Positions 26,841 to 35,609 of a stretch of 64,000 bases of DNA are shown here, piece by piece. Numbering within the stretch: position 1 is the stretch's first letter; every line of letters begins with the position of its first letter. The position numbers and the translations under genes were made by a program. The notes under the pieces are model-generated. The model saw only the letters and a list, made by a program, of their open reading frames with translations, ran no database searches and had not been told where the DNA came from. This stretch comes from Spirosoma agri (GTDB lineage Bacteria; Bacteroidota; Bacteroidia; Cytophagales; Spirosomataceae), in the NCBI RefSeq assembly GCF_010747415.1, contig NZ_JAAGNZ010000002.1:1-64000 (forward strand). The letters are read 5' to 3'.

Positions 26841-27908
26841 ATGTCTTCTTCGGTTTCGCGTCGGTTGTTTATGCAGCAGGCATCGCTCATCGCAGCGGCA
26901 GGCATCACAGGTCCAACCATAATCTCGGCTAAAGCAAATCCGCACAAGGCCGAAACATCGATTCTGGGCCATAATGGATTTCGCTACCGGGTCGTGCCGG
27001 GATGGGGTGTGCTGGATGCGGGTAAAAATCCGGTCAATGACTGCCACGAAATGGTGCAGGATGCCAAAGGGCGAATCCTGCTGCTGACCAACGAGACAAA
27101 AAACAACATTCTCATTTACGATAAATCTGGCAAGCTACTCGAAACGTGGGGACACGATTACCCTGGTGGACACGGCCTGACACTCGGCGGGGAAGGGAAT
27201 GAACAGTTTCTGCTGATTACCGATACGGACCGGCATCAGGTGATCAAAACTGATCTGAAAGGCCGTGAATTGATGAAGCTGGACTATCCGAAAGAAACGG
27301 GTGTTTACGCCTACCCGTCGCAGTTCAAACCGACCGAAACGGCTGTCAATCCGGTCAATGGAGATATCTATGTCGTGGATGGGTATGGCCTGAACTATGT
27401 GATGCAGTATGACAAAGCCGGGAAGCTTATTCGCTATTGGGGTGGTAAAGGGGAGGCCAACGACACCTTCGATTGCTGTCATGGCATTGTTGTAGATCGG
27501 CGAACCAGCAACCCAACCCTGCTCATCACTGACCGACGGCGAAATGCACTCAAACGGTTTACGCTCGACGGAAAATACGTTTCGACCATCGCCTTACCGG
27601 GTTCATACATCTGTCGACCCGTTATTCACGGTGACAACATCTACGGAGCTGTTTTCCGAAGCACGTCGGATAGTTACCCGGATTCGGGCTATATTCAGAT
27701 TCTGGATAAGAACGATCAGGTCGTTTCGACACCCGGCGGATCGGCACCGGTTTATCAGGATGGTAAACTGGCTGAACAACGCAAAGACCGGAGTATCTCC
27801 GCTTTTTTGCACCCGCACGATGTGCTGGTCGACGCCGATGACAGCATCTACGTTGCCCAGTGGAGTTCCAGGAAAACGTATCCTGTCAAATTAGAACGGG
27901 TCGCCTGA
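26841..27908 (+). CDS. Tat-exported NHL/six-bladed propeller protein
   Basis: The N-terminus has a twin-arginine signal (SRRLFMQQASLIAAAGITG, residues 6-24). The mature protein reads as NHL-like beta-propeller repeats: DAKGRILLLTNETKNNILIYDKSG, ending with HPHDVLVDADDSIYVAQW. No catalytic residues can be named. It is followed after 13 bases by a membrane cytochrome-type gene, so the two are likely co-transcribed and may act together in the periplasm. Confidence 0.8.
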   Translation: MSSSVSRRLFMQQASLIAAAGITGPTIISAKANPHKAETSILGHNGFRYRVVPGWGVLDAGKNPVNDCHEMVQDAKGRILLLTNETKNNILIYDKSGKLLETWGHDYPGGHGLTLGGEGNEQFLLITDTDRHQVIKTDLKGRELMKLDYPKETGVYAYPSQFKPTETAVNPVNGDIYVVDGYGLNYVMQYDKAGKLIRYWGGKGEANDTFDCCHGIVVDRRTSNPTLLITDRRRNALKRFTLDGKYVSTIALPGSYICRPVIHGDNIYGAVFRSTSDSYPDSGYIQILDKNDQVVSTPGGSAPVYQDGKLAEQRKDRSISAFLHPHDVLVDADDSIYVAQWSSRKTYPVKLERVA

Positions 27909-27921
27909 ATCGGTACTGACT

Positions 27922-29457
27922 ATGACTAGACTGATTTTTCTACAGGCGAATGCGGCTCAACCATCGGATTGGGTGTTGTTCTTTGGCCGTTTTCATCCGC
28001 TTCTTGTCCATTTGCCCATTGGTTTTCTGCTCATTGCGGGACTTCTTGAACTCGATCGGTTGACCCGGCGCAAGTCGGTTAGTCCGCACACCATTACGTT
28101 GATTCTGTTCTGGTCGGCGGTTAGTGCAACGATGGCCTGTGTATTCGGCTACATGCTCTCACTGGGGGGCGGTTATGATACCGAAACGCTCAGCGATCAC
28201 AAATGGCAGGGTATTGGTGTGGCCGCGTTTGCCTGGATTGCCTGGTCCGTAAAATCCGAGAATCTGGGTCGTATCATTCCGTTTGCGCAGCTTGTGTATT
28301 TGCCGGCTCTTTTCGTGTCGCTATTGTTGCTGCTGGCAGCTGGTCATCAGGGCGGTAACTTAACCCACGGTTCTGATTACCTGACTCAATATGCACCAAC
28401 GCCCCTGCGAACGCTGGCCGGTCTAGCGCCGAAACAGAAGGAAGTGAAGATCGAGCCAATCACGGACGTGAATCAGGCGATGGTCTACCAGCAGATCGTT
28501 AACCCGATTCTTCAGACCCGTTGCGTTCAGTGCCACAATGCCGATAAGTCGAAAGCGGGTCTTCGGCTCGATAATCCGGATATGATCAAAAAGGGATACG
28601 AAGATGGCCCGGTGTTGGTGGCGGGTAAAAGTAGCACGAGCGAACTGGTGAAGGTTTGTTTATTGCCTGAGGACGATGACAACCATATGCCGCCGAAAGG
28701 GAAGCCACAACTCACCGAGAGTCAGGTTGCGCTACTGACGTGGTGGATCGATCAGGGAGCTTCGTTTGATAAGAAGGTGTCGCAACTGGTTGTCAATGAT
28801 GCCATTCGACCGGTTTTGGCGTCGCTGGGCGGTGGTGGTCCGGTTACTGCTTCGGCGGGTGGCGCAGTCGCTGCGGGACCTGCTCCCGAATCACCCGTCC
28901 TGACCATGAAGGTACCCGCTGCCGATCCGAAGGTGATCGAAGCGGTAAAGAAAACAGGCTTACTGGTGTTGCCGCTTTCCAAAGAACAAAACCAGTTGGA
29001 GGTCAGCGCGGTCAACGCCCGGACGTATGGAGATGCGCAGGCCGCTCTGCTGCATAAACTCAGCGACCAAATTGTCTGGTTGAAACTGGGCGACACCGAA
29101 ATTTCTGATGCAGCACTGGCACAGGTTGCCAAACTGAAAAACCTGCAAAAACTACACCTCGAACAAACGAAAATAACCGACGCGGGTCTGAAACAGCTCA
29201 ACGGATTAACCAATCTGGAGTATCTGAACCTCTACGGAACGGCCATTACCGATGCCGGACTTACTGAACTGGTGCGTCTAAAAAATCTTAAAACGGTCTA
29301 TCTCTGGCAAACCAACGTAACGGCGCAGGGACTGGCAGCCTTGAAGAAAGAACGGCCAACGCTGGAGATCATCGGTGGTATCAGCGAGCAAGCGGTTGCC
29401 GAGTTCGCCAAAGCCACGTCGGCGGATGACAAAGCGGACGAATCGAAAAAGAATTGA
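27922..29457 (+). CDS. Membrane protein: DUF2231, planctomycete cytochrome C-like and LRR domains
   Basis: A 511-residue fusion. Residues 10-155 hold four hydrophobic helices of DUF2231 type (HPLLVHLPIGFLLIAGLLEL). One CVQCH haem-binding motif follows at 201-205 within a PSC1-like segment that continues to GKPQLTESQVALLTWWIDQGA. After a Gly/Ala/Pro linker (about 295-325), the C-terminus has leucine-rich repeats (LKNLQKLHLEQTKITDAGL, LTNLEYLNLYGTAITDAGL). A membrane-bound electron-transfer or sensor role is inferred. Partner genes of the same style lie beyond a minus-strand block at 38.7-43.7k. Confidence 0.83.
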   Translation: MTRLIFLQANAAQPSDWVLFFGRFHPLLVHLPIGFLLIAGLLELDRLTRRKSVSPHTITLILFWSAVSATMACVFGYMLSLGGGYDTETLSDHKWQGIGVAAFAWIAWSVKSENLGRIIPFAQLVYLPALFVSLLLLLAAGHQGGNLTHGSDYLTQYAPTPLRTLAGLAPKQKEVKIEPITDVNQAMVYQQIVNPILQTRCVQCHNADKSKAGLRLDNPDMIKKGYEDGPVLVAGKSSTSELVKVCLLPEDDDNHMPPKGKPQLTESQVALLTWWIDQGASFDKKVSQLVVNDAIRPVLASLGGGGPVTASAGGAVAAGPAPESPVLTMKVPAADPKVIEAVKKTGLLVLPLSKEQNQLEVSAVNARTYGDAQAALLHKLSDQIVWLKLGDTEISDAALAQVAKLKNLQKLHLEQTKITDAGLKQLNGLTNLEYLNLYGTAITDAGLTELVRLKNLKTVYLWQTNVTAQGLAALKKERPTLEIIGGISEQAVAEFAKATSADDKADESKKN

Positions 29458-29487
29458 TAAGTCTTCACCTAGCTCGGGCTACGTACT

Positions 29488-30771
29488 CTACGCCCACGAA
29501 ATGGCAAAAACGGTCCAGCCGTTCGGCTCGGTCTGGAGCGAAAAGGTGAACCCGTGATTCAGCAGAATTTCCCGCGTTAGCGTGAGGCCAATACCTTGTC
29601 CACTGGGTCTGGTACTGAAAAACGGATTGAACAAATGAATGGCAACGGCTTCGGGAATTGGTGCCCCGTTGTCGCGAATGAGTAATTGGCGAGCCGAAAG
29701 AAGCACCTCAACGCGGTGGCCCGGTTCACATGCTTCAAGCGCATTTTTGACAATGTTGACCAGCACCTGCTCTAACTGCCCTTCGTCGATGGACTGTATG
29801 ACGGGCGTATCGGGTGTTGTAATGGTGAGCGCAATGGTAGCCGCTTCGGCCTGTGGCTGCATGAGTCGGACAACGTTGTGCGTTAATGCCGCCATGTCGC
29901 CGGGTGTGAGGTTAGGCGGGGGGAGCCGCACCACATCGGCAAAGCGACGCATGAAGCGGTTGAGCCGGTCGTTGCGATCAATGGCTACCCGAACGGCCTG
30001 TTTCAGCTCGGAGTCGGGCAGTTCGGATTCGGTAATGGTCAGAATGGAGTTGACGGCTCCGATGGAGTTGTTGACCTCGTGCGCCATCATCCGAATGACC
30101 TTACTATACGCTTTCTTTTCGCTGGCCAGAATTTCCGGCGTCAGCTCCTCAATCATGAGGAATGATCGTCTGAAGCCCCGATCGACAAAATTCGAGCGTA
30201 GTATTTTGTACGTTTCGATACCATTCGGTTTCATTACGCGTGATTCACCGTCGGCCAAATCAGCAATGTGAGCCAGCAACGAATACCCAAGTTCTTCCAA
30301 TCGTTTGGTGACGATGGCTTCGGGCAGCATACCCAGCAACTGGCAGGCGCGTGGGTTGACGGAGGCAATCCGATCATCGAAATCAAAAATCAGGATGGCA
30401 ATGGGGGCTGCGTCAACGAGTTTGTTCAGAAAGAATTGCTGCTCCACCTGCCGGGTACGTTCCTGTCGGAGCTGATCGATCATCAGGTTGTAGACCGTAA
30501 TCAATTCATCGACTTCCCGGTTTCCGGTCGGCACAAACTTGATCGTAAAGTCCTTATCCCGAATGGCTTCGATGCCCGACGCAATAAACGTTGACGGTTG
30601 CCGAAACGACCGGTAAATACGCACCGCTACGTAAATCGAGAGCAGCATCAGCACTTCGGAAGCGATAAACAAGGCTTTGTTCTCCCGTAGCTCCCAGCCA
30701 ATCAGTGCGATCAGCACCAGATGCAGGGCAACGATGTAGATCAGATAACGGGTTCGCAGGCGTAGGTTCAT
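29488..30771 (-). CDS. Sensor histidine kinase, NtrY-like
   Basis: A 427-residue inner-membrane kinase. Two N-terminal membrane helices (about 9-26 and 33-50) enclose almost no periplasmic loop. A HAMP-like segment and a PAS domain (about 120-190) follow; the H-box is MAHEVNNSIGAVNS, the N-box NIVKNALEACEPG, and the G-boxes IRDNGAPIP and GQGIGLTLTREIL. It should phosphorylate the response regulator encoded just upstream, whose stop overlaps this start by four bases. The lack of a sensory loop suggests a signal within the membrane or cytosol. Confidence 0.9.
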   Translation of the reverse strand: MNLRLRTRYLIYIVALHLVLIALIGWELRENKALFIASEVLMLLSIYVAVRIYRSFRQPSTFIASGIEAIRDKDFTIKFVPTGNREVDELITVYNLMIDQLRQERTRQVEQQFFLNKLVDAAPIAILIFDFDDRIASVNPRACQLLGMLPEAIVTKRLEELGYSLLAHIADLADGESRVMKPNGIETYKILRSNFVDRGFRRSFLMIEELTPEILASEKKAYSKVIRMMAHEVNNSIGAVNSILTITESELPDSELKQAVRVAIDRNDRLNRFMRRFADVVRLPPPNLTPGDMAALTHNVVRLMQPQAEAATIALTITTPDTPVIQSIDEGQLEQVLVNIVKNALEACEPGHRVEVLLSARQLLIRDNGAPIPEAVAIHLFNPFFSTRPSGQGIGLTLTREILLNHGFTFSLQTEPNGWTVFAISWA

Positions 30772-32138
30772 TCCTCGGAGGTGTAAGGAATGCCAAATTT
30801 CTCCAATCGGCGGTAGAGTGCAAAACGCGTGATACCCAACGCTCTGGCAACTTTGGTAACCCGGTTGTTATGGAAAGCCATTGCCTGTTGAATCATCTGG
30901 TATTCCATTTCTTCGAGCGTCATGGCACCCACCTGCGGTAGCGGTCCGCGCGGGACTGTCGTGACAGTTGGCGTTAGGTTCTGCTCAAAGTCGGTAACGG
31001 TCAATGCGTCGTTGTGGGCTAACAGGACCGTTCGTTCAACTACGTTTTTTAACTGACGAATATTTCCCGGCAACGACAGCGTTCTGAGCCAGCTCATGGC
31101 TTCTTTGCTGATGTGCAGACCGGGCCGGCCATACAGCGTTTTTAAGTTGTTGACAAAAAACGTAGCCAGTCGCGGAATGTCGTTCGGTCGTTCGCGCAAC
31201 GCCGGTAGCCGAACCGTGATGAGGTTGATACGATACAGCAAATCTTCCCGAAACAGCCCCTTACTGACCATTTCTTCCAGATTCCGGTTGGTGGCACAAA
31301 TCACGCGTACGTCAACCGTTCGGCTTTTGCTGCTTCCCAGCGGCTCAAACGTTCGATCCTGCAACACCCGCAGTAGTTTTACTTGGCTGGCCGGATCGAG
31401 GTCGCCGATTTCGTCCAGAAATATGCTGCCCTTAGTAGCCAGTTCAAACCGTCCGATCCGGTCGGTTCGGGCATCGGTGAACGCACCCCGGATGTGGCCA
31501 AACAGTTCGCTTTCAAACAACGTAGATGAGATACCGCCCAAGTTGACCTTGACGAACGGCTGGCGTTGACGCGGGCTGTTTTGGTGAACGGCTTCGGCGA
31601 TGAGTTCCTTACCCGTTCCGCTCTCGCCCGTGATTAGCACCGGGGCATCGGTCGGCGCAACGCGGCCAATTGTTTTCAGAACGCTGAGTAGATTTGGGTC
31701 TTCTCCGACGATGTTATCGAACGAAAATTGCTGGTCAAGTTTCTGCCGGTCGAGCGATACGGGTTCTGACTGGGCGAGGTTCATGGCCGTACGAACCGAT
31801 TGCACGAGGTAGTCGTTCTGCCAGGGCTTTGTGATGAAGTCTTTAGCCCCCGCTTTCATACCTTCCACGGCAAGATCAATGCTTCCCCAGCCCGTAATCA
31901 GGATAACCGGCACCGCTGGCAACTGCTCCCGAATCCGGCGTAATAGCCGCAGCCCATCATCACCGGACGTATCGACCGAAAAATTCATGTCCAGCAAAAT
32001 TACGTCCGGCGTTTCGACGCGTAGAATCTCGAACGTGTCGAATGGTCCGTCAGCAACGCGCACCGTAAACCCTTCTTTCCGGAATAGTAAGGAAAGGGAG
32101 GTTTGAATAGCGATATCGTCGTCGATGATTAACAGCAT
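30768..32138 (-). CDS. Sigma-54-dependent response regulator (NtrC family)
   Basis: Three domains: receiver with Asp6-Asp8, phospho-acceptor Asp50, Thr82 and Lys104; AAA+ domain with Walker A GESGTGKE (171-178) and the sigma-54 contact loop GAFTDA (219-224); C-terminal Fis-type helix-turn-helix (NNRVTKVARALGITRFALYRRL, given as residues about 428-449). 456 residues is typical. It is a transcription activator of sigma-54 promoters. The best local target is the exporter operon promoter near 38.4k, which carries two tandem palindromes at enhancer distance. Confidence 0.93.
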   Translation of the reverse strand: MLLIIDDDIAIQTSLSLLFRKEGFTVRVADGPFDTFEILRVETPDVILLDMNFSVDTSGDDGLRLLRRIREQLPAVPVILITGWGSIDLAVEGMKAGAKDFITKPWQNDYLVQSVRTAMNLAQSEPVSLDRQKLDQQFSFDNIVGEDPNLLSVLKTIGRVAPTDAPVLITGESGTGKELIAEAVHQNSPRQRQPFVKVNLGGISSTLFESELFGHIRGAFTDARTDRIGRFELATKGSIFLDEIGDLDPASQVKLLRVLQDRTFEPLGSSKSRTVDVRVICATNRNLEEMVSKGLFREDLLYRINLITVRLPALRERPNDIPRLATFFVNNLKTLYGRPGLHISKEAMSWLRTLSLPGNIRQLKNVVERTVLLAHNDALTVTDFEQNLTPTVTTVPRGPLPQVGAMTLEEMEYQMIQQAMAFHNNRVTKVARALGITRFALYRRLEKFGIPYTSEE

Positions 32139-32148
32139 ATTTTTTGAT

Positions 32149-32295
32149 GTAGAGACGCGATCGCACCGGCGGACCGGCCCTCGCGTCTCATCTGTTGGTC
32201 AGCAAACCTCGCCTGTTGGTCAGCAAAACCATCCGGTTATGAGACGCAAGGGATTGCCGCACCGGCGGTGATGCGGCATTCCGACCGGTCTCTAC
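32149..32295. repeat. Interspersed inverted-repeat element (MITE/REP-like), 147 bp
   Basis: Bounded by the inverted octamer GTAGAGAC / GTCTCTAC, with further inner inverted matches (ACCGGCGG-type blocks, GCGTCTCAT with ATGAGACGC) and a 15-base direct repeat CTGTTGGTCAGCAAA at 32192 and 32213. It lies between the FtsX-like permease and the response regulator and provides the TAG stop codon of the permease. No coding capacity. Confidence 0.65.
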
Positions 32296-33446
32296 TCTTC
32301 GTGTAATGCCGTCGCCGGCTGAATGCCTGCCGCCTGTCGACTTGGGAACAAGGCACAAAGGGTGACAATGCCGTAGATGATAAGCATTGCGAGGATAATG
32401 GCCGTTACGTAGGTGCCCGCTTTGAGGTCGAATACATTCATCAACGGAAACTGAGCGGCAAATAATAGCCCGATCAACAAGGCGAAGGTAGCCAAAACCC
32501 ATATCTCGCCGATGAATTGCGTTGAGATTCCGCTACCGGTAGCCCCCAAGGCCCGTCGTAAGCCAATTTCGCCCCGACGTTTGGCAATGCTTAGGTTCAA
32601 CACCCCGAACAAACCGAGGGCTACGTTGATCAGCAGGAAACTACAAATGATCAGGGCGATGATGATCGGGACAAGAACGAGGTTATGCTGGTTTTTTCGC
32701 GAATCGGTCAGGTAGTCGACTTCCACGTTCCAGCCGGTCAGCATGGCCGCAATTTCCTTGACCAGTTTGGCTTCAAAGACGGCATCGGTGCCCGGCTTCA
32801 CCTTAATAAGGACCGTATCGTTCCAGGTCGCATCAGGCTTGAACAACTCGAACAAGGCGGGTTTGTCGGACATGAATTCGCCTTTGGCTTTGAAGGTATT
32901 GACAACGCCAACCACTTTAAATCGCTTATCGATGATTTTTCCCAATGGATTTTCATTCTCGAACAGTTTCTCCTTCAATTTCTGATTGATGACAATCGGG
33001 CTATATTTACCAACACTGTCCGCGCTCCGATACCAGTGGCCTTCGGTTACGGCGATGCCGAGCGTGTTGGCAAAGTTCTCGTCGGTTGCGTAAAGATCCG
33101 ATAGTGCCTTCCGTTTGTTGTACTCGACACCATTGTTCATGGAGTTGGCCGAGAAGGGAAAGTTACTGCTCATGCGCGATACCGAAACCACGTCCGGGTA
33201 GGACTTTAGTCGTTGTGTAACCCGCTGGAGTTTTTCGCGGAGGGCAACAGTGTCCTGGTTATTTTTAAGCCCTATGGCCCAGACGTTCTCATACGTAAAG
33301 CCGATCGGTTCCGTATAATTTTGGACGTTCACAACAATGAGCGTCGCCAATCCGAAAAGCACCAGGAACGAGGCCCAGATCTCGACGATTAGTAGCGCGT
33401 GTGCTTTTTTCTTGTTCCAGATCAGGGTAAACAGATGTTTTAGCAT
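32292..33446 (-). CDS. ABC transporter permease, FtsX/MacB type
   Basis: A 384-residue protein with one N-terminal membrane helix (about 18-40), a large periplasmic MacB-like domain and three C-terminal helices with the FtsX signature (LSIAKRRGEIGLRRALGATGSGI). With the next gene upstream and the ATPase it should form a tripartite mechanotransmission exporter. Its end runs into an inverted-repeat element that supplies the stop codon, so the original 3' end may differ slightly. Confidence 0.87.
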   Translation of the reverse strand: MLKHLFTLIWNKKKAHALLIVEIWASFLVLFGLATLIVVNVQNYTEPIGFTYENVWAIGLKNNQDTVALREKLQRVTQRLKSYPDVVSVSRMSSNFPFSANSMNNGVEYNKRKALSDLYATDENFANTLGIAVTEGHWYRSADSVGKYSPIVINQKLKEKLFENENPLGKIIDKRFKVVGVVNTFKAKGEFMSDKPALFELFKPDATWNDTVLIKVKPGTDAVFEAKLVKEIAAMLTGWNVEVDYLTDSRKNQHNLVLVPIIIALIICSFLLINVALGLFGVLNLSIAKRRGEIGLRRALGATGSGISTQFIGEIWVLATFALLIGLLFAAQFPLMNVFDLKAGTYVTAIILAMLIIYGIVTLCALFPSRQAAGIQPATALHEE

Positions 33447-33522
33447 GGTTTTAAGGAGTAATCGAGTGAAGGAGTACTTGGGTGAATAGCCTGCGAATCG
33501 TAGGCACGCCAGTATGCATTCA

Positions 33523-34773
33523 CTACGTTGATTTTAGGGCTTCGGCGATGTTCAGTTTCGACATGCGGAGGGCGGGTAATACACCGGATAGTAACCCGAA
33601 CAGCAGGCAAACCAGCACACTGACCAGAAACACCGTCAAATTGATCGTCAGGTCAGCATAGGCAATTATACCACTGCTGTTAATCAGGTAAATGACAATC
33701 AGGCTTAAGCCGAGGGCAATGGAACCGCCGATGAGCGTAATGAAAATGTTCTCGACAATAAACTGCCAGACCAGCGTTTTTACGGGTGCTCCGAACGCTT
33801 TCCGGATACCAATTTCGGAAGCTCGTTCCATAATACGACTGACATTGACGTTGACAAGGTTAATGGCCGGCAACCCCATCAGCATGAACAGCACAAAGCC
33901 AATGACTCCGAAAAAGATGGCCTTCATCCCCGCATTACCATCCAGAATCTGCCCGACGAAGTTCTCCGCATAAGGGTCTGATTTTGCTTCCAGGGTAGCA
34001 TACTTATACCCATTTTCGATCCCCGGTAATGGAATCTGGCTGATTCGGCTCTGAAATTCGTTGTTTATGGCTGGCAGGTCCGATTTATCCTTAGCGAGCA
34101 GAATGCTCATGAAACCGCCCCGCATACCATCCCGCTGGTAATTACTTTTAGGCGTCGTATACGGAAAATAAATATCGGCGTAGGTGACCGGTCGGGTAAC
34201 AGGACTGCCTTTTATGACGCCAATCACCTTGTAGTGAATGTTTTCGATATCAATGTCTTTGCCAATAACCGATTCTGTCTCGTCGGAAAAATAGTGCTTC
34301 CTGAACTCGTCCGTAATGACTGCTACGTGATCACCGTTGGTAATGTTTTGTTGGTTGTAGGGTTTACCTTCCAGAAAATTGAAGTCCATAACCTGCCAGA
34401 AATCAGCATCAGTAAATTTGGTAGTCAATTTAATTTTCTGCGAACCCACATACGCATTGGAGCTATTAAAGGCAGAAAAAATAGTCACCCGCTCGGGTGT
34501 TTTCAACGTTTTGGCGTAGTTCGTCAGAAACTTGAAACTCATCGGTCCTGAGCTTCTGCCGGTTTTGGCCGAGTCGCGCTGAACCATCAGCATGACGTAA
34601 AGCATTCGATCCCGCTTAGTTTCAGGATAATGACTCCCGATCAGGTGGTCAAGGAACGAGGTCAGCACCATCAGGACAGTCAACGTCAGGCTGATGCCGA
34701 AGAGCGTAATGAAGGTATAAAATGGGTGTCGGAGCAATACCTTCCAGGCGATTTTTATGTAGTTTGTCAGCAT
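33523..34773 (-). CDS. ABC transporter permease, FtsX/MacB type
   Basis: A 416-residue paralogue of the following permease: N-terminal helix (HPFYTFITLFGISLTLTVLMVL), periplasmic domain, three C-terminal helices with ERASEIGIRKAFGAPVKTL. I choose ATG 34771-34773 (MLTNYIKIAWKVLLRHPF). A longer in-frame reading up to 34863 would overlap the ATPase gene and lacks family similarity. Four bases separate it from the ATPase. Confidence 0.88.
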   Translation of the reverse strand: MLTNYIKIAWKVLLRHPFYTFITLFGISLTLTVLMVLTSFLDHLIGSHYPETKRDRMLYVMLMVQRDSAKTGRSSGPMSFKFLTNYAKTLKTPERVTIFSAFNSSNAYVGSQKIKLTTKFTDADFWQVMDFNFLEGKPYNQQNITNGDHVAVITDEFRKHYFSDETESVIGKDIDIENIHYKVIGVIKGSPVTRPVTYADIYFPYTTPKSNYQRDGMRGGFMSILLAKDKSDLPAINNEFQSRISQIPLPGIENGYKYATLEAKSDPYAENFVGQILDGNAGMKAIFFGVIGFVLFMLMGLPAINLVNVNVSRIMERASEIGIRKAFGAPVKTLVWQFIVENIFITLIGGSIALGLSLIVIYLINSSGIIAYADLTINLTVFLVSVLVCLLFGLLSGVLPALRMSKLNIAEALKST

Positions 34774-34777
34774 CGTG

Positions 34778-35467
34778 TTAAACCGTTTGAAGTACCGAAT
34801 CACCAACCATTGATCCATCGAAAAGCCGCACAAGCCGATGGGTCTTTTTGGCCATCGATTCATCGTGGGTCACCATCACAATCGTGCTGCCATCGGCATT
34901 AAGTTGCTGAAGGATCGCCATGATCTCATTGCCCATGGCGCTGTCGAGGTTACCGGTTGGCTCATCGGCCAGAATAATGTCCGGGCGTCCCACAATGGCG
35001 CGTGCAATGGCGACCCGCTGCTTTTGTCCACCCGACAGCTGATTGGGAAAATGTTTCATGCGGTTGCTCAGGCCGACTCGTTCGAGGGCTTGTTTGGCCA
35101 GCTCCCGCCGTGATAGGCCAGTTGAGTCCCCTTTGCGGTAGAGCAGCGGGATTTCGACGTTATCGAGTACTGATAAGTCGTTGATTAGGTGAAAGCTCTG
35201 GAAAATAAAGCCAATCTTCTGATTGCGAAGCTGCGCCAGTTCCTTGTCGCGGTAATGCGTCACGGCCTGTCCGCCAATTTCGACATTTCCCTGGCTGGGC
35301 GCATCCAGTAACCCCATCAGGTTCATCAGTGTTGATTTGCCACAACCGCTCGGACCCATGATCGAGATAAATTCGCCGGGTCGGATGTCGAGGTTAATGT
35401 TTGTCAGCGCCAGTGTTTCGATGCTGCTGGTCCGGTAGACCTTTTCGATGTTTTTGAGTGTGATCAT
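34778..35467 (-). CDS. ABC transporter ATPase, MacB/LolD type
   Basis: A 229-residue ATPase with Walker [13 protein letters not shown] (about 39-50), Q-loop FQSFHLI, signature [15 protein letters not shown] and Walker [14 protein letters not shown]. It powers the two FtsX-like permeases downstream. A REP-like repeat separates it from the TolC gene upstream, so expression may be lowered relative to HlyD-TolC, or it may have its own promoter, which I could not identify. Confidence 0.92.
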   Translation of the reverse strand: MITLKNIEKVYRTSSIETLALTNINLDIRPGEFISIMGPSGCGKSTLMNLMGLLDAPSQGNVEIGGQAVTHYRDKELAQLRNQKIGFIFQSFHLINDLSVLDNVEIPLLYRKGDSTGLSRRELAKQALERVGLSNRMKHFPNQLSGGQKQRVAIARAIVGRPDIILADEPTGNLDSAMGNEIMAILQQLNADGSTIVMVTHDESMAKKTHRLVRLFDGSMVGDSVLQTV

Positions 35468-35495
35468 GGTCTTTGAGTTTATCCATTTCCCTATT

Positions 35496-35593
35496 CCCTC
35501 ACCCCCGGCCCCTCTCCCAAAACGGGAGAGGGGTGCAAAATAGGGTAGTTACACTCCCCTCGCCCGTTCTGGGAGAGGGGCCGGGGGTGAGGG
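35496..35593. repeat. GC-rich REP-like inverted repeat, 98 bp
   Basis: The outer arms (35496-35518 and 35571-35593) are perfect 23-base reverse complements built on CCCTCACCCCCGGCCCC; inside them a second, imperfect pair (CGGGAGAGGGG and CCCCTCGCCCG) makes a nested structure. This purine/pyrimidine-skewed CCCTC..GGCC type of repeat is common between genes in many bacteria. It lies between the TolC stop and the ATPase start. It could act as a transcription terminator or mRNA 3' stabiliser. Confidence 0.75.
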
Positions 35594-35609
35594 TAAAGGG
35601 CCGGGGCTG

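Noticed and set aside
29639-30271. Plus-strand frame of 210 codons opposite the histidine kinase
   Set aside because: Antisense shadow of a well-supported gene; Ser/Met/Arg-rich translation without domain features.
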